The notes: generated by a model from the letters alone, not told the origin. A stretch of DNA of 64,000 nt from Paenibacillus albus (GCF_003952225.1 NZ_CP034437.1:5470501-5534500); one strand, 5' to 3'. Positions 1 to 9,571 are shown, counted from the first letter of the stretch. Made by a program: numbers and translations.

Positions 1-536
1 TGCTGGACATTATGCTTCCCGGCATGGATGGCATCACAATGCTCAAGACGCTTCGTCTTAAAGGCATTCCGGTGCCGGTCATCCTGCTGACGGCGAAGGG
101 CGAGGAGCCGGATAAGATTGCCGGGCTCGATCACGGTGCTGACGATTATGTAGCCAAGCCCTTCTCGACCGGCGAGCTGCTCGCACGTATTCGGGCTGCT
201 CTCAGACGCAAAGGCGAAGTTGTACCGGAGGATGGCTTGCGCTTTGGCGATATCGAACTCAATCCAGGGCATCTGAAGCTCACCTGCAAAGGCAAGGAAT
301 TGAAGATCATATTAAAAGAAAGCCAGCTGCTTGAGCTGATGATGACGAGGAAACAAGCAGTAACGTCCAAGGAGCAGATTATCGAGAAGCTGTGGGGCTT
401 TGATTCGGAAGCAGAGCATAATAACGTGGAAGTGTACATCTCTTTCTTGCGGAAAAAGCTTACTTTTCTCCATTCATCGGTTCGAATCAACACGATTCGC
501 GGCGTCGGGTACGTGCTCGAGGAGGCGGCTACCTAA
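1..536 (+). CDS. OmpR-family response regulator, 5'-truncated by the window edge
   Basis: DNA-binding response regulator of a two-component system, acting in the cytoplasm. The reading frame is open from base 3, so the beginning of the gene lies before the window and the first ATG (base 12) is internal. The visible part starts at the phosphoacceptor motif LDIMLPGMDG, with the Asp codon at bases 6-8. The switch region follows (VILLTAK, then DDYVAKPF with the conserved Lys), then an OmpR/PhoB winged helix ending in the wing motif INTIRGVGYVL. The stop TAA overlaps the ATG of the following kinase gene by one base, so the two are translationally coupled. The stimulus cannot be told from the sequence. 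Confidence 0.93.
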   Translation, partial: LDIMLPGMDGITMLKTLRLKGIPVPVILLTAKGEEPDKIAGLDHGADDYVAKPFSTGELLARIRAALRRKGEVVPEDGLRFGDIELNPGHLKLTCKGKELKIILKESQLLELMMTRKQAVTSKEQIIEKLWGFDSEAEHNNVEVYISFLRKKLTFLHSSVRINTIRGVGYVLEEAAT

Positions 537-1786
537 TGTTTAATAAGCTTCGCAACCGATTCCTGCTTATGAACATGATTATCATCTCGCTCATCATGCT
601 CGCTGCCTTCGGAACCATCTATGCGTTTACGTACCGAAACGTACAGAACGATATTCATATGGATATCAGGCGCATGGCCGATGTCGGCAAAATGAACGGC
701 GGTGGTGGCGGTGGTCCGAAAGGCGATCATCCGATGCCTGACGGTAATTTTCCGAAAGATTTCCGTGAGCCATCCCTCTCCTTCTCAATCCGAGCGGATA
801 AGGATTGGAACATTACGCATACGGAATCCCGCTTCGAGCTGGATAACGATCTCTACGCGACTTCAGTGAAGAAGGCAGAGGCGAATCCTGTCGAGTTCGG
901 GCAGTTTACGACAGATGGCAGCCGCTGGGCATACACCGTAGCGAGTGTACCTTCCGGTTACGTGATTTACTACATGGATGTCACGCCACAGCACAGCATT
1001 CTCACGACCATGACTTATACATTTTCTTTAGTCGCTGTTATCATGCTTGGCGTTATCTATCTCGCCAGCCGCTACTTTGCCGGACGCTCGATCGCACCGG
1101 TCAAAGAAGCATTCGAGAAGCAGAAGCGGTTCATCGCCGATGCTTCCCATGAGCTGAAGACTCCGCTCGCTGTTATCAATACGAATGCAGACGTGCTGCT
1201 TGCCAACAGTGAAGATACAATTAACGAGCAAGTGAAGTGGCTGCACCATATCAAGTCGGAGACCGAGCGCATGAAGACGCTCACGAACGATCTGCTCTAT
1301 CTGACTCAAATGGACGATGCCAGAGAGCGTATGATTCAAGTGCCTTTCGACTTCAGCGAAGCAGTGGAAAGCGTCATTCTTACGATGGAAGCCGTCGTAT
1401 TCGAAAAGGAGCTTAATCTCGAGTACGACATCGAGCCGAACCTGTCCGTCACAGGCAATTGCGAACAGATGAAGCAAGTGGTCATGATCCTGCTTGATAA
1501 TGCGATCAAATATTCGAACCCAAGCGGCTCCATCCATCTTGCGCTTAAAAGGCAGCAAGGCCATATCCAGCTGTCCATGGCCAACACCGGTCCCGGCATT
1601 CCTGCTGATCAGATCGATAAAATCTTTGACCGTTTCTACCGCGGCGATGCCTCCCGCACCCGCAAGAACGGCGGCTACGGCCTTGGCCTCGCGATCGCCA
1701 AATCCATCGTCGAGCAGCACCGGGGCAAAATCCATGCGAAGAGCATACCGGGCGAGAAAACTACGTTCTATGTGCAGCTTGGCTAA
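536..1786 (+). CDS. Sensor histidine kinase
   Basis: Membrane histidine kinase of 416 residues, partner of the overlapping response regulator gene. One membrane segment lies near residues 10-31 and a second near 157-178. Between them is an extracytoplasmic region with a run of six Gly around residue 55-60. The phosphoacceptor box ASHELKTP has its His at about residue 205. Then come the N box DNAIKYSN, G1 NTGPGIP, F box FDRFYRGDAS and G2 GGYGLGLAIAKS. No HAMP domain is obvious between membrane segment 2 and the HisKA helix, which is seen in several short-linker OmpR-type kinases. The gene ends just before a strong hairpin terminator shared with the convergent MFS gene. Confidence 0.93.
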   Translation: MFNKLRNRFLLMNMIIISLIMLAAFGTIYAFTYRNVQNDIHMDIRRMADVGKMNGGGGGGPKGDHPMPDGNFPKDFREPSLSFSIRADKDWNITHTESRFELDNDLYATSVKKAEANPVEFGQFTTDGSRWAYTVASVPSGYVIYYMDVTPQHSILTTMTYTFSLVAVIMLGVIYLASRYFAGRSIAPVKEAFEKQKRFIADASHELKTPLAVINTNADVLLANSEDTINEQVKWLHHIKSETERMKTLTNDLLYLTQMDDARERMIQVPFDFSEAVESVILTMEAVVFEKELNLEYDIEPNLSVTGNCEQMKQVVMILLDNAIKYSNPSGSIHLALKRQQGHIQLSMANTGPGIPADQIDKIFDRFYRGDASRTRKNGGYGLGLAIAKSIVEQHRGKIHAKSIPGEKTTFYVQLG

Positions 1787-1795
1787 TAATGCAAT

Positions 1796-1833
1796 AAAGG
1801 CGGATCTCCTATTGTCTAAGGAGATCCGCCTTT
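1796..1833. terminator. Bidirectional hairpin terminator
   Basis: A perfect 15-bp inverted repeat (AAAGGCGGATCTCCT and its complement) with an 8-nt loop lies between the convergent kinase and MFS genes. The A and T ends of the stem give short U runs in both directions. Confidence 0.85.
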
Positions 1834-1847
1834 ATGTTAATGTAGAA

Positions 1848-3104
1848 TTAATGAGAGATGGATGATGACTTCTGCGATGGTTTAAGCAGGCTGTTCACTT
1901 TCTCCGCGCTCAGCAGCATAACGAAAAGGAAGGCAACCACAATGAATGGGAAAACCTTGATGTTCGTTTGTGAAGCAATAAAGCCGAATAACGGCGGGAG
2001 AAGCGTGATCCCCGTGTAAGCTGTGGCCATCTGATAGCCGATCAGCTTAGCGGCGCTCTCTCGCCCGAACCGCGCTGGCGTCTCATGGAGCAAGCCTGGA
2101 TAGATCGGGGCAAGCCCGAGCCCGATGAGAATGAGCCCCGCCAAGAATAACTGCTGCAGCGGAAGAAACAGCAGGAGACCGCCTGCTATGGCAATGATCT
2201 GTCCGCACCGGATGAGCACCCGATTGTGAATCTTCATCGTAATGAATCCGGTAATCAGCCTGCCGGCCGTAATTCCGCCATAATATAATGAAATCCAGCC
2301 AGCCGCTGACTCGGCGGTCACATCCCTCGCGCCTACAAGATAGCTCGCACCCCACAGGCCAACCGTTGATTCAACGCCGCAATAGAAGAAGAAAGCGATC
2401 AATGTCTGTTTCACGCCTCTAATCTGAAGCACTCCGGATTTGGAGCTGCCTGCTGCTGCCGCTGACATGGCTTGAGCAGTTTCCGAAGATTCCTGAGCAC
2501 CTTCATCCCCTTGTGGCGAACTCTCGCTGCTGAGGCGTTCCGCTTCTCTTAGCTTCGCAACTCGTTTCCATAACGGGAGGGTAATAAGCAGCACAAAGGC
2601 AAGCGAGAATTGGATGATCGATACGGCTGTATAGCCATTTCTCCATGAGTTATGCTCTGCAATATAATAGCTCATAATAATCGGCCCCATCGTTGCTCCT
2701 ACTCCCCAGAAGCAGTGCAGCCAGTTCATATGATGGGCCTTATAGTTCTCCGCGACATAATGATTCAGCGCCGCATCAATTGCGCCTGCGCCAAGTCCAA
2801 GCGGAATGGCAAGCAGGATGAGCCAGATTGACGAAGGTACTACGGAGAAGCCAAGCAGCGCTGCGGCCGTCAAGCAGCAGCTGACAAGCGTAAGTCTTCC
2901 CGTCCCCATTCGCCGAACCAAGCTTCCGCAAGCAAGGCTTGATACGATTGTCCCACCGGCGACAACCATCGATAAGACTCCCGCGAAGCCGAAGGTTGCA
3001 CCAAGATCAGGACGCATGACAGGCCACGCCGATCCGAGCAGAGAATCCGGAATTCCAAGGCTAATAAACGCTAAATAGATAATAATGAGAAAAATAGTTG
3101 CCAT
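1848..3104 (-). CDS. MFS transporter, FucP-like sugar permease
   Basis: Major facilitator superfamily protein of 418 residues with about 12 predicted membrane segments, so an integral membrane transporter. The N-terminal pattern resembles the fucose/glucose permease (FucP/YfkF-like) branch of MFS: FISLGIPDSLLGSAWPVM, then a glycine-rich loop with SLVRRMGTGR. The central cytoplasmic loop (roughly residues 188-225) is rich in Ser, Glu and Ala. A good ribosome site (GGGGGAG) lies 9 nt before the ATG. It starts 15 bp after the stop of the ROK regulator gene, so the pair is one operon and the regulator probably controls uptake of this transporter's substrate. The substrate is not determinable. Confidence 0.85.
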   Translation of the reverse strand: MATIFLIIIYLAFISLGIPDSLLGSAWPVMRPDLGATFGFAGVLSMVVAGGTIVSSLACGSLVRRMGTGRLTLVSCCLTAAALLGFSVVPSSIWLILLAIPLGLGAGAIDAALNHYVAENYKAHHMNWLHCFWGVGATMGPIIMSYYIAEHNSWRNGYTAVSIIQFSLAFVLLITLPLWKRVAKLREAERLSSESSPQGDEGAQESSETAQAMSAAAAGSSKSGVLQIRGVKQTLIAFFFYCGVESTVGLWGASYLVGARDVTAESAAGWISLYYGGITAGRLITGFITMKIHNRVLIRCGQIIAIAGGLLLFLPLQQLFLAGLILIGLGLAPIYPGLLHETPARFGRESAAKLIGYQMATAYTGITLLPPLFGFIASQTNIKVFPFIVVAFLFVMLLSAEKVNSLLKPSQKSSSISH

Positions 3105-3119
3105 CTCGTCAAGCTCCCC

Positions 3120-4145
3120 CTAACAGCATTCCGTAATCATCAGATTAAGTGCCAAATGCTGCAAGCCGGACAAGTAATCCTGCCTCCAGTTGCTCATCAG
3201 GAGTGATGGCAAATGCTTCTTTGGAATATATGCAGCGCTGCGATCGACGATTCTTGCGAGCAGATCCTCGTCTACCTCATCATCGTTGAAAATAACGGCC
3301 CGAGGGTTGATGATCGCGCCGAGTGTGGCGATTAAACGTGCGACGGCGTCAATCTGATTATCTCCGGCTAGTACAATGCGGCGATTGGGCTCTTCCCCTT
3401 GAAGAGCTTCGAGGAAAGTACGACTGTCGTACTGCGGGACGAGTGAGATTTCACCGGAGAAGAAGGTGCTGCCCCGCACGACATCGCCATTAATCATAAT
3501 GCCTGAACCCGGCCCGTATTGGCCGAAGTACAAATATACAAGAGATTCGTTCTCTAGCTCGAAGTTCGACGCATAGCCCAGTACGGAAGCATTCATATCG
3601 TTCTCGACGACGAACGGGATTTGGAATCTGGCTTCAAACTCCTCTTTCAGATCATAGTCCTGAAACTGCTTGTACGGCGGGATATAGATAATTCTTCCAT
3701 TGTCTACAGCACCAGGCACACCGATCGCTACCGATCGCAGCCTTGGGTATTTCTCAATTAACTCTTCAATGAGGCTAGCGAGCTGCTCCGTGTCTTCTTG
3801 CAGTACGCTCGGATTCGATCCTTGTTCGATAATGTCTCCAACACAGTTAAAGATCGAGTATTTCGTCTCGTCCTTCTCCACGAAGACCGCTAGCCCAAGC
3901 ATATACTCGGTATCATAGGAATACCGCCTAGCTCGCCTGCCTCCGCTGGAATCATCATCTCCGGAATAACGGATTTCTCCGTCCTTCTCCATTTGCGCGA
4001 TGAATTTGCTAATGGTCGGAAAGCTTATGCCAAGCCGCTGACTGAGCTCTGCTTTCGTCGCGCTTCCCATCATGATGAGACCCGCGCGTATCCGATAAAT
4101 TAAACGCTCTTTTGCCTCTTTTGGCGTCTTAAACTCATTGGTCAT
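3120..4145 (-). CDS. ROK-family transcriptional regulator
   Basis: ROK/NagC-type repressor-like protein: an N-terminal winged helix-turn-helix (GSATKAELSQRLGISFPTI) joined to a sugar-kinase-like ROK domain (VAIGVPGAVDNG, then NDMNASVLGYA). The C-terminal kinase part lacks the usual Cys-rich zinc motif of ROK kinases, which suggests a sensor rather than an enzyme. An ATG three codons upstream (4154) is possible, but AGAGGGG sits only 1 nt from it. It is 10 nt from the ATG at 4145, which is therefore chosen. The gene precedes the MFS transporter gene in an operon. Effector unknown. Confidence 0.82.
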   Translation of the reverse strand: MTNEFKTPKEAKERLIYRIRAGLIMMGSATKAELSQRLGISFPTISKFIAQMEKDGEIRYSGDDDSSGGRRARRYSYDTEYMLGLAVFVEKDETKYSIFNCVGDIIEQGSNPSVLQEDTEQLASLIEELIEKYPRLRSVAIGVPGAVDNGRIIYIPPYKQFQDYDLKEEFEARFQIPFVVENDMNASVLGYASNFELENESLVYLYFGQYGPGSGIMINGDVVRGSTFFSGEISLVPQYDSRTFLEALQGEEPNRRIVLAGDNQIDAVARLIATLGAIINPRAVIFNDDEVDEDLLARIVDRSAAYIPKKHLPSLLMSNWRQDYLSGLQHLALNLMITECC

Positions 4146-4323
4146 TACGATCATGCCCCTCTATATCACATTGACTCCACTTTTTAAATTAGTTTAATAA
4201 GTCCTGATTATCTTATCAAAAGTCACCTGTCAGAGCAATACCAATAATTTAGACTAGGCTAACGGAGGCCAATTGATTACGATTAGAGCTTATTCGCTTG
4301 TTCAGAAAGGTGAGTTATGAGCT

Positions 4324-5958
4324 ATGCATAGCATCAACAAATGGACCCGGTTACTGGCAGTCCACTTCATTATATTACTTAGTATCGTGTTAACGATCTA
4401 TCCTCATCCTACTGCTGCGGGAGCTGCCAGCGCACTTCCATATGACGATATTCGCCCTAATTACGCGCAAGCTGCAATTATAAATATGACGAAAAACCAG
4501 ATTATGAACGGGATAGGAAATCGCCAATTTGCACCTCTCAGGCCGATTACCCGTGCTGAATTCATTGCGATGATTGATCGGCTGCTGGGCGTTAAGCCCG
4601 TAGTTAGTCCACTTGGCGCTTTCGCCGATGTGCAGAAGACCGCTTGGTACTACGAATGGATTCAGCCTGCCGTGCAGCTGAACATCGCCAAAGGAACGAC
4701 CGCTGTCAAGTTCGAGCCAGGGCGTTCAGTCACTCGCGAGGAAGCTGCCGTCATCATGGCGCGTGCCCTGAAGCAATCTTTAGACTCGTCGCCAACCATG
4801 CCGGATAACCTGTTTCTCGACCAAGGGAAGATCAGTGTTTGGGCCAAAGCCTCTGTTTATCAGCTGTCTCGAATCGGTCTGATTGCAGGCAATGACGGTC
4901 GCTTTTTACCTCAAGACCTCATTACACGACAAGAAGCGGCTGTCCTGCTGAACCGAGCTTGGACGCACAGCGGATGGACATCACAATTGCAGGCTTCGCA
5001 GCCGTCACGCATCCAGCTTGGCTGGCAATACGGACAGACGACGAAGCAATTTGAACAGCAGGTTGCACAGTCGGAAGTAAATACATTATCCCCGCTTTGG
5101 TACTATTTAAGTAAGTCCGGCGCAGTCGAAGATCATATGGATGCTTCACTCTTAACCTGGTCGCATGCGCAAGGGAAGTCCGTTTGGGCGATGGTTGGGA
5201 ATCACTCGGATCAAGACGCAACGCATACGATGCTAGTGAGCTCCGCTCAGCGTCAAGCCTTCGCGCATCAGCTTGCGCTTCGTGTTCGGACCAATGGCTT
5301 GGATGGATTGAATATTGATTTTGAGAATATGCTGCCGGAGGATCGCGATTCCTTCACTGCTTTTATAAAGGCGCTGCATGATGAGTTAAAGACGATTCCA
5401 GCTGTGCTGTCCGTTAATGTCTCACCTGACAGCGGCACGGATTGGACGGACGTGTTCGATTATGCGGCTTTGGCAAAGCAATCTGATTATATCCTTCTGA
5501 TGGGCTATGATGAGCATTGGGGTGGCGCGCCGGAAGCAGGGTCAGTCTCTTCATTGCCTTGGGTGCGCAAAGGATTAGAGACTTTGCTAACGCAAGCTCC
5601 TGCGAATAAGGTTATCCTCGCTCTGCCGCTGTACACGCGCACCTGGGGGATGAATGCTAATGGCACGCTAATATCGCATGATATTAGCCTTGTTCAGCAG
5701 AACCAGCTTATACTATCCAAGCATGTAGTGCTGCAATGGGACGAGCAGCTAAACCAATATTTTGGCGGATATTATGATCTTACTGTTCCTAACCGCATCT
5801 GGCTGGAGGATGGTCGTTCGTTATCGCAAAAAATAAGCCTCGGCGAAATGCACGGCGTTGCAGGATACGGCTATTGGTATATGGGCGGAGAGAGTAACGA
5901 TGTTTGGACCTGCGTGCGTAATGCAGTTAGGTTTAGCAGTTATCAGTTTTCTGTATGA
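4324..5958 (+). CDS. SLH-domain GH18 glycoside hydrolase (peptidoglycan or chitin N-acetylglucosaminidase type)
   Basis: Secreted, cell-surface protein of 544 residues. A signal peptide (about residues 1-36) is followed by three S-layer homology repeats (about 38-215; ITRAEFIAMID, VTREEAAVIMA and ITRQEAAVLLN mark them), which anchor to pyruvylated wall polymer. The rest is a GH18 barrel of the YaaH/YdhD type. It carries the catalytic signature D327-G-L-N-I-D332-F-E334, where Glu334 is the predicted proton donor, and the later motif LMGYDEHW. Known YaaH/YdhD relatives hydrolyse peptidoglycan glycan or chitin-like chains. Ribosome site AAAGGTGAG lies 9 nt before the ATG. It stands alone between two hairpins and faces the amidase/ABC region convergently. 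Confidence 0.9.
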   Translation: MHSINKWTRLLAVHFIILLSIVLTIYPHPTAAGAASALPYDDIRPNYAQAAIINMTKNQIMNGIGNRQFAPLRPITRAEFIAMIDRLLGVKPVVSPLGAFADVQKTAWYYEWIQPAVQLNIAKGTTAVKFEPGRSVTREEAAVIMARALKQSLDSSPTMPDNLFLDQGKISVWAKASVYQLSRIGLIAGNDGRFLPQDLITRQEAAVLLNRAWTHSGWTSQLQASQPSRIQLGWQYGQTTKQFEQQVAQSEVNTLSPLWYYLSKSGAVEDHMDASLLTWSHAQGKSVWAMVGNHSDQDATHTMLVSSAQRQAFAHQLALRVRTNGLDGLNIDFENMLPEDRDSFTAFIKALHDELKTIPAVLSVNVSPDSGTDWTDVFDYAALAKQSDYILLMGYDEHWGGAPEAGSVSSLPWVRKGLETLLTQAPANKVILALPLYTRTWGMNANGTLISHDISLVQQNQLILSKHVVLQWDEQLNQYFGGYYDLTVPNRIWLEDGRSLSQKISLGEMHGVAGYGYWYMGGESNDVWTCVRNAVRFSSYQFSV

Positions 5959-6013
5959 GTGAGAGGCAAACTATACCAGAGTTTTCGAGTATGCTCGAGG
6001 CTGCAGAATGTAG

Positions 6014-6049
6014 GAAAACCCCGCCATTATTGGAACTAGCGGGGTTTTC
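6014..6049. terminator. Bidirectional hairpin terminator
   Basis: Perfect 11-bp stem GAAAACCCCGC/GCGGGGTTTTC with a 14-nt loop between the convergent SLH-GH18 and binding-protein genes. U or A runs in the stem serve both strands. Confidence 0.85.
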
Positions 6050-6079
6050 GTCGTGCTCAGCATCGTCCGACTTCCCTCT

Positions 6080-7534
6080 TTATTCATTCAAATAAGTCGT
6101 GACCCGATTCTGTATCAGCTCGGCGACGTCATCAGCGGATTTCTGCCCTGCGAAGAAAGCTTTGACTTCCTCTGCGACGATTTGCTGAACGGTCGTTTCA
6201 TAGCCCATATTTCTTAGGCTGGCTGCGGACAGCATGTCCCGAAGAGCATTCAGATTCTCATCCGTTACTTTAACAACTGCCCCGCCACCTTTAGCACCAA
6301 CGTCTTTATCAATGCCATTCTTCTTTACATCTTCCACAGCCTTTTCATTTACGGCTTTATTCATCGCAAAACCCGTCTGATGAGGATAATTTTGCATTTC
6401 CTCAGACAGCAGAAACTTCATGAACTCCCACGCATCCCTCTTGACCTCCGAATGAGCATTCATCGCGATTTGATTCGTCACAAGGAAAGAAACGCCCGAT
6501 TGTTGGTCTGAAGCATGCGGCTTCTGATAAACCTTGCTGTTCTTGAAGTAAGAAGCAAGTCGTACGAGATAATCGCTTGGGGAAGTCATTAATGAATAGG
6601 ATAAGAGGCTCTTTCTGAATTGGGCGGCATCGTCGCTCAGCTCCTTCTCATCGTACATCTCCTTCACTTCCGTCAATAATTCGGTAAAGAATGGCGTATC
6701 AAAAGAAGCCTTGGCATTCGCCCCATCAATTAAACGCTTATAATTATCCGACACGAGATTGTTGATCATCGCCTCAGGCGGCAAAAAGTTCATGGAGTAG
6801 CCGCTTCCGTTCTTGCCTGCCAGCTGCTTGCTAATCTCGGTGAACTGGTTCCACGTCCAGTTCTTGTCGTCAATCGCAACACCCGCTTTCTTAAGCCCAT
6901 CCGTGTCACCGTACAAAGCTTCCAAGTAGAATTCTACAGGCATAATGTACAGGCCCCCGTTCATCTTCGAGCCTTCCATAATGTTCATCTGGTACTGCTG
7001 CTGATCGAATCCGGTATCACGCTTGATCCAATCGTCCACATTCTCAAACGCTCCATGATTAACGTACTTATCGATAGGCAATTCGACAGTCGTAAACGCG
7101 AATAAATCCGCTCCCTTGCCAGATAAAACCTCGGTTGTCGTCGATTTGATATACTTCTCGACTTCGGATTCACTCATCATGGCACCCGATTCAAATTCTT
7201 TGAATTCAATCGTCGTATTCGGATGCAGCGCTTCGTATTTTTCTTTTGCAAGCTTGTAAAAAGGAGAAATACCAAGAATGGATACGACAATTTTCTTCGG
7301 TTTACCGTCTAACGGCTCCAGTCCCTGAACCGCCTGAACCATAGTCGAATCCGCCTTCTCGCTTACTTCTCTGCTTGATTGATTGGTCGTATTCTTGGAT
7401 TGCTTCTCGCCAACAGGCGAAGATGTTGGCTCAGAAATTCCGTTATTGCTGTTACCATTCTGACATGCCGATAAGGACACTACCAAGATGCAGCCTATGA
7501 GTACAAATAAAATGCGGTTCATATCCATTCCCAC
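6080..7534 (-). CDS. ABC transporter solute-binding lipoprotein (family 1, sugar type)
   Basis: Extracellular substrate-binding lipoprotein of about 480 residues. A signal peptide ends in the lipobox LSAC (Cys about residue 24), and an Asn/Ser/Thr-rich linker and a family-1 (MalE-like) fold follow. Typical motifs are YEALHPNTTIEFKEF near the start and WEFMKFLLSEEMQ near the end. The start is uncertain: GTG at 7534, ATG at 7528 or ATG at 7522 all lie within reach of GGAAAG/GTGGGA. It is the last gene of the amidase-permease-permease-adaptor unit, whereas binding-protein genes more often come first. The ligand is unknown; the neighbouring amidase suggests a cell-wall fragment or surface glycan, which is inference. 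Confidence 0.88.
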   Translation of the reverse strand: MGMDMNRILFVLIGCILVVSLSACQNGNSNNGISEPTSSPVGEKQSKNTTNQSSREVSEKADSTMVQAVQGLEPLDGKPKKIVVSILGISPFYKLAKEKYEALHPNTTIEFKEFESGAMMSESEVEKYIKSTTTEVLSGKGADLFAFTTVELPIDKYVNHGAFENVDDWIKRDTGFDQQQYQMNIMEGSKMNGGLYIMPVEFYLEALYGDTDGLKKAGVAIDDKNWTWNQFTEISKQLAGKNGSGYSMNFLPPEAMINNLVSDNYKRLIDGANAKASFDTPFFTELLTEVKEMYDEKELSDDAAQFRKSLLSYSLMTSPSDYLVRLASYFKNSKVYQKPHASDQQSGVSFLVTNQIAMNAHSEVKRDAWEFMKFLLSEEMQNYPHQTGFAMNKAVNEKAVEDVKKNGIDKDVGAKGGGAVVKVTDENLNALRDMLSAASLRNMGYETTVQQIVAEEVKAFFAGQKSADDVAELIQNRVTTYLNE

Positions 7535-7555
7535 TTTCCAAATTTGATAACACGA

Positions 7556-8668
7556 TTAAGGAGTCATAACCCGAACACGCTCTCCGTCCATCACCGCAGG
7601 TTCACTGCTTGCCAGAATAATCGGTGCGTCCGGAAAAACCCCTTGCAGCACGACCGTATCGGACCCGTTGGACTCGCCAGTTTCAATTGGCATCTTGCGA
7701 ACAAGGCTTGTATTCCCGAGTGGACCTTTACGCTCCTCAACGACGTAAACATACGTTTCTGATCCTTCTTTATGAATTGCGCTGCTCGGAACAAGAGTTC
7801 CTCCCGTACCCGCGGAAACAAACCGAAGGTCAAGACGCGCTTGTTCGCCACCGCGAAGGGATTCATCCTTCACTGCAATGACGACATTGATTTGGGATTC
7901 CTTGTTCTCGATTGCCGAGACGATCCCATCCAGCACCTTCGCGTCGCCTCCTTGACCGACCTGGACATCTTGCTTCTGCCCGATCTTCAGATGCTCGCTG
8001 ATTATAGGCGGCACCTGTAATACCAATTGATATCCTTTCGCCGAAGAGCTAATTAGAACATCGGGACCGGCGCTGGCTGAGGCCATCCCAACCACGGCAC
8101 CGACCTTAGTCACAACCCCATTAAACGGAGCTTTCATCTCGCGATTGCTGACTAAATCCGTCTTCATACTGTCCAAATTCCGCTGCTGCATGTCCATCGT
8201 CAACCGTGCACTCTTAAGATCCCGCTTCGCGCTTCGCAGTTGGACGTCATCGCCGCTAGCCGCAGCTTCAATATATCGATCTTGTAACCCTTGAATGGAT
8301 AAAGACTGCTGCTCCAGCTGGTCTTTGGCATCCAGGTAACGGTTCTCCGCATCAACGCTTTCATAAACGACGAGCGTCTGTCCCTTACGAACGGCATCGC
8401 CAGCTCTGACTTTGACATTCTTGATAGCCCATCCCGCATGGTTCGATAATGCTGCTTCCGTAACCGGCTCCAGCACGCCGCTTCCTGTGTAGCTCTGAAC
8501 GAGTTCTTCCTGTCTCCCTTGCGTTGTCCACACTTTCGTTAAAGTCATCGTACGCAGCGTGTTGCTGAACAAGGTAAGCAGCACGATTCCACTAAGAAAC
8601 AAAGCGGCAATCAACCGGAGCTTCTTCTGCCTGCCAGTGACTGCCTGCTCCACAACTTGCCTCTCCAC
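7556..8668 (-). CDS. HlyD/RND-type membrane fusion (adaptor) protein
   Basis: Membrane-anchored adaptor of 370 residues. There is one membrane segment near residues 18-37, then a biotinyl-lipoyl half (VKVRAGDAVRKGQTLVVYES) and a coiled-coil hairpin of about 80 residues (YLDAKDQLEQQ to LDSMKTDL). The second lipoyl half follows (MKAPFNGVVTKVGAVVGM), then beta-barrel and membrane-proximal parts. Known relatives (YknX, MacA, HlyD) serve exporters. Here the gene lies between a MalG-type permease and a sugar-binding protein, with no export ATPase or outer-membrane factor nearby. The start is GTG, with GGAGG 8 nt upstream overlapping the preceding stop codon region. Its role in an importer-like operon is unexplained. 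Confidence 0.85.
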   Translation of the reverse strand: MERQVVEQAVTGRQKKLRLIAALFLSGIVLLTLFSNTLRTMTLTKVWTTQGRQEELVQSYTGSGVLEPVTEAALSNHAGWAIKNVKVRAGDAVRKGQTLVVYESVDAENRYLDAKDQLEQQSLSIQGLQDRYIEAAASGDDVQLRSAKRDLKSARLTMDMQQRNLDSMKTDLVSNREMKAPFNGVVTKVGAVVGMASASAGPDVLISSSAKGYQLVLQVPPIISEHLKIGQKQDVQVGQGGDAKVLDGIVSAIENKESQINVVIAVKDESLRGGEQARLDLRFVSAGTGGTLVPSSAIHKEGSETYVYVVEERKGPLGNTSLVRKMPIETGESNGSDTVVLQGVFPDAPIILASSEPAVMDGERVRVMTP

Positions 8669-8680
8669 TCCGCCAACCTC

Positions 8681-9559
8681 CTACCCTTTAATACCGGACA
8701 TTTGCACGCCTTCGATAAAATAAGACTCCGCATATAGAAATAACAGCACCATCGGCAGCATGTAGAAGACGGATGCCGCATAACCAACGCCTCTCGCCTC
8801 TTGCTGAACGACCGACAGATAGACAGACAGCGGCTGCTTGAAGTCGTCTTCCAGAAAAATGAGCGGCTGCTCCACCATATTCCAATAATCGACGAACAAG
8901 AGAACGATGAGCGCCGCAATGCCTGGTTTTATAAGCGGAATGATGATTTGATGAAAGATGCGAAAATGTCCGGCTCCGTCCATGTAAGCAGCTTCAACGT
9001 AAGCAGTCGGAATCGACAGCATGAACTGCCGCAGCATGAACACGCCGAAAGCGCCGAAGATACCGGGAAGAACGATGGCACCCGCGCTGTTCAGAAGTCC
9101 TAACTTATCCGCAATGATATAGTTCGGTACGAGCGTTACTTGAAACGGCATCAACATCGCAATCAAGTAAACGAAGAACATCCGATCTCTCCCCCGAAAA
9201 CGGAGCTTGGCAAAAGCATATGCCGCAAATGCGCCAACGGCGACCTGCCCCGCGATGATGATAGCAACCATATAAACCGAATTCCAGAACAGGTTCAAAT
9301 AGGTTGGCGTTGCAAGCAGCACTTTGTTGTACTGTTCAAACGAAACCCAGTCGGGGATAAGCTTGAGATTGACGAATGCATCCTTGCCGCCCGTTGCCGC
9401 GTTCGTCATTTGCCCGACCAGGTCATAGTTCGATCCGATCTCCTGCTCCGTCATGAGCGAATTCGTGAAGGAAATGATGATCGGCAGAAGCATCAGCACC
9501 GCAAGCAGGGCAAGAATTAGCGTGATCGCACCTTTCGTAAAGGCAGCTTTCAACTTCAA
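8681..9559 (-). CDS. Carbohydrate ABC transporter permease, MalG type
   Basis: Inner-membrane permease of about 292 residues with six predicted membrane segments. The EAA loop EAAYMDGAGHFRIFHQIIIPLIKPG is characteristic of MalG-family permeases and contacts the ATPase. The C-terminal end SGIKG is also typical. The start is TTG, with GGGGGAG 5 nt upstream. The gene follows the MalF-type permease by 12 bp and precedes the HlyD-like adaptor by 12 bp. The extracytoplasmic loop after segment 1 is longer than in most MalG proteins (about 60 residues with ATGGKDAFVNLKL). No ATP-binding subunit gene is present, so a shared MsmX-like ATPase elsewhere is likely. Confidence 0.9.
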   Translation of the reverse strand: MKLKAAFTKGAITLILALLAVLMLLPIIISFTNSLMTEQEIGSNYDLVGQMTNAATGGKDAFVNLKLIPDWVSFEQYNKVLLATPTYLNLFWNSVYMVAIIIAGQVAVGAFAAYAFAKLRFRGRDRMFFVYLIAMLMPFQVTLVPNYIIADKLGLLNSAGAIVLPGIFGAFGVFMLRQFMLSIPTAYVEAAYMDGAGHFRIFHQIIIPLIKPGIAALIVLLFVDYWNMVEQPLIFLEDDFKQPLSVYLSVVQQEARGVGYAASVFYMLPMVLLFLYAESYFIEGVQMSGIKG

Positions 9560-9571
9560 TGCTTCTCCCCC

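Noticed and set aside
1028-1735. Long antisense frame inside the first histidine kinase gene
   Set aside because: No ribosome site or family pattern; it mirrors the codon structure of the real kinase gene.
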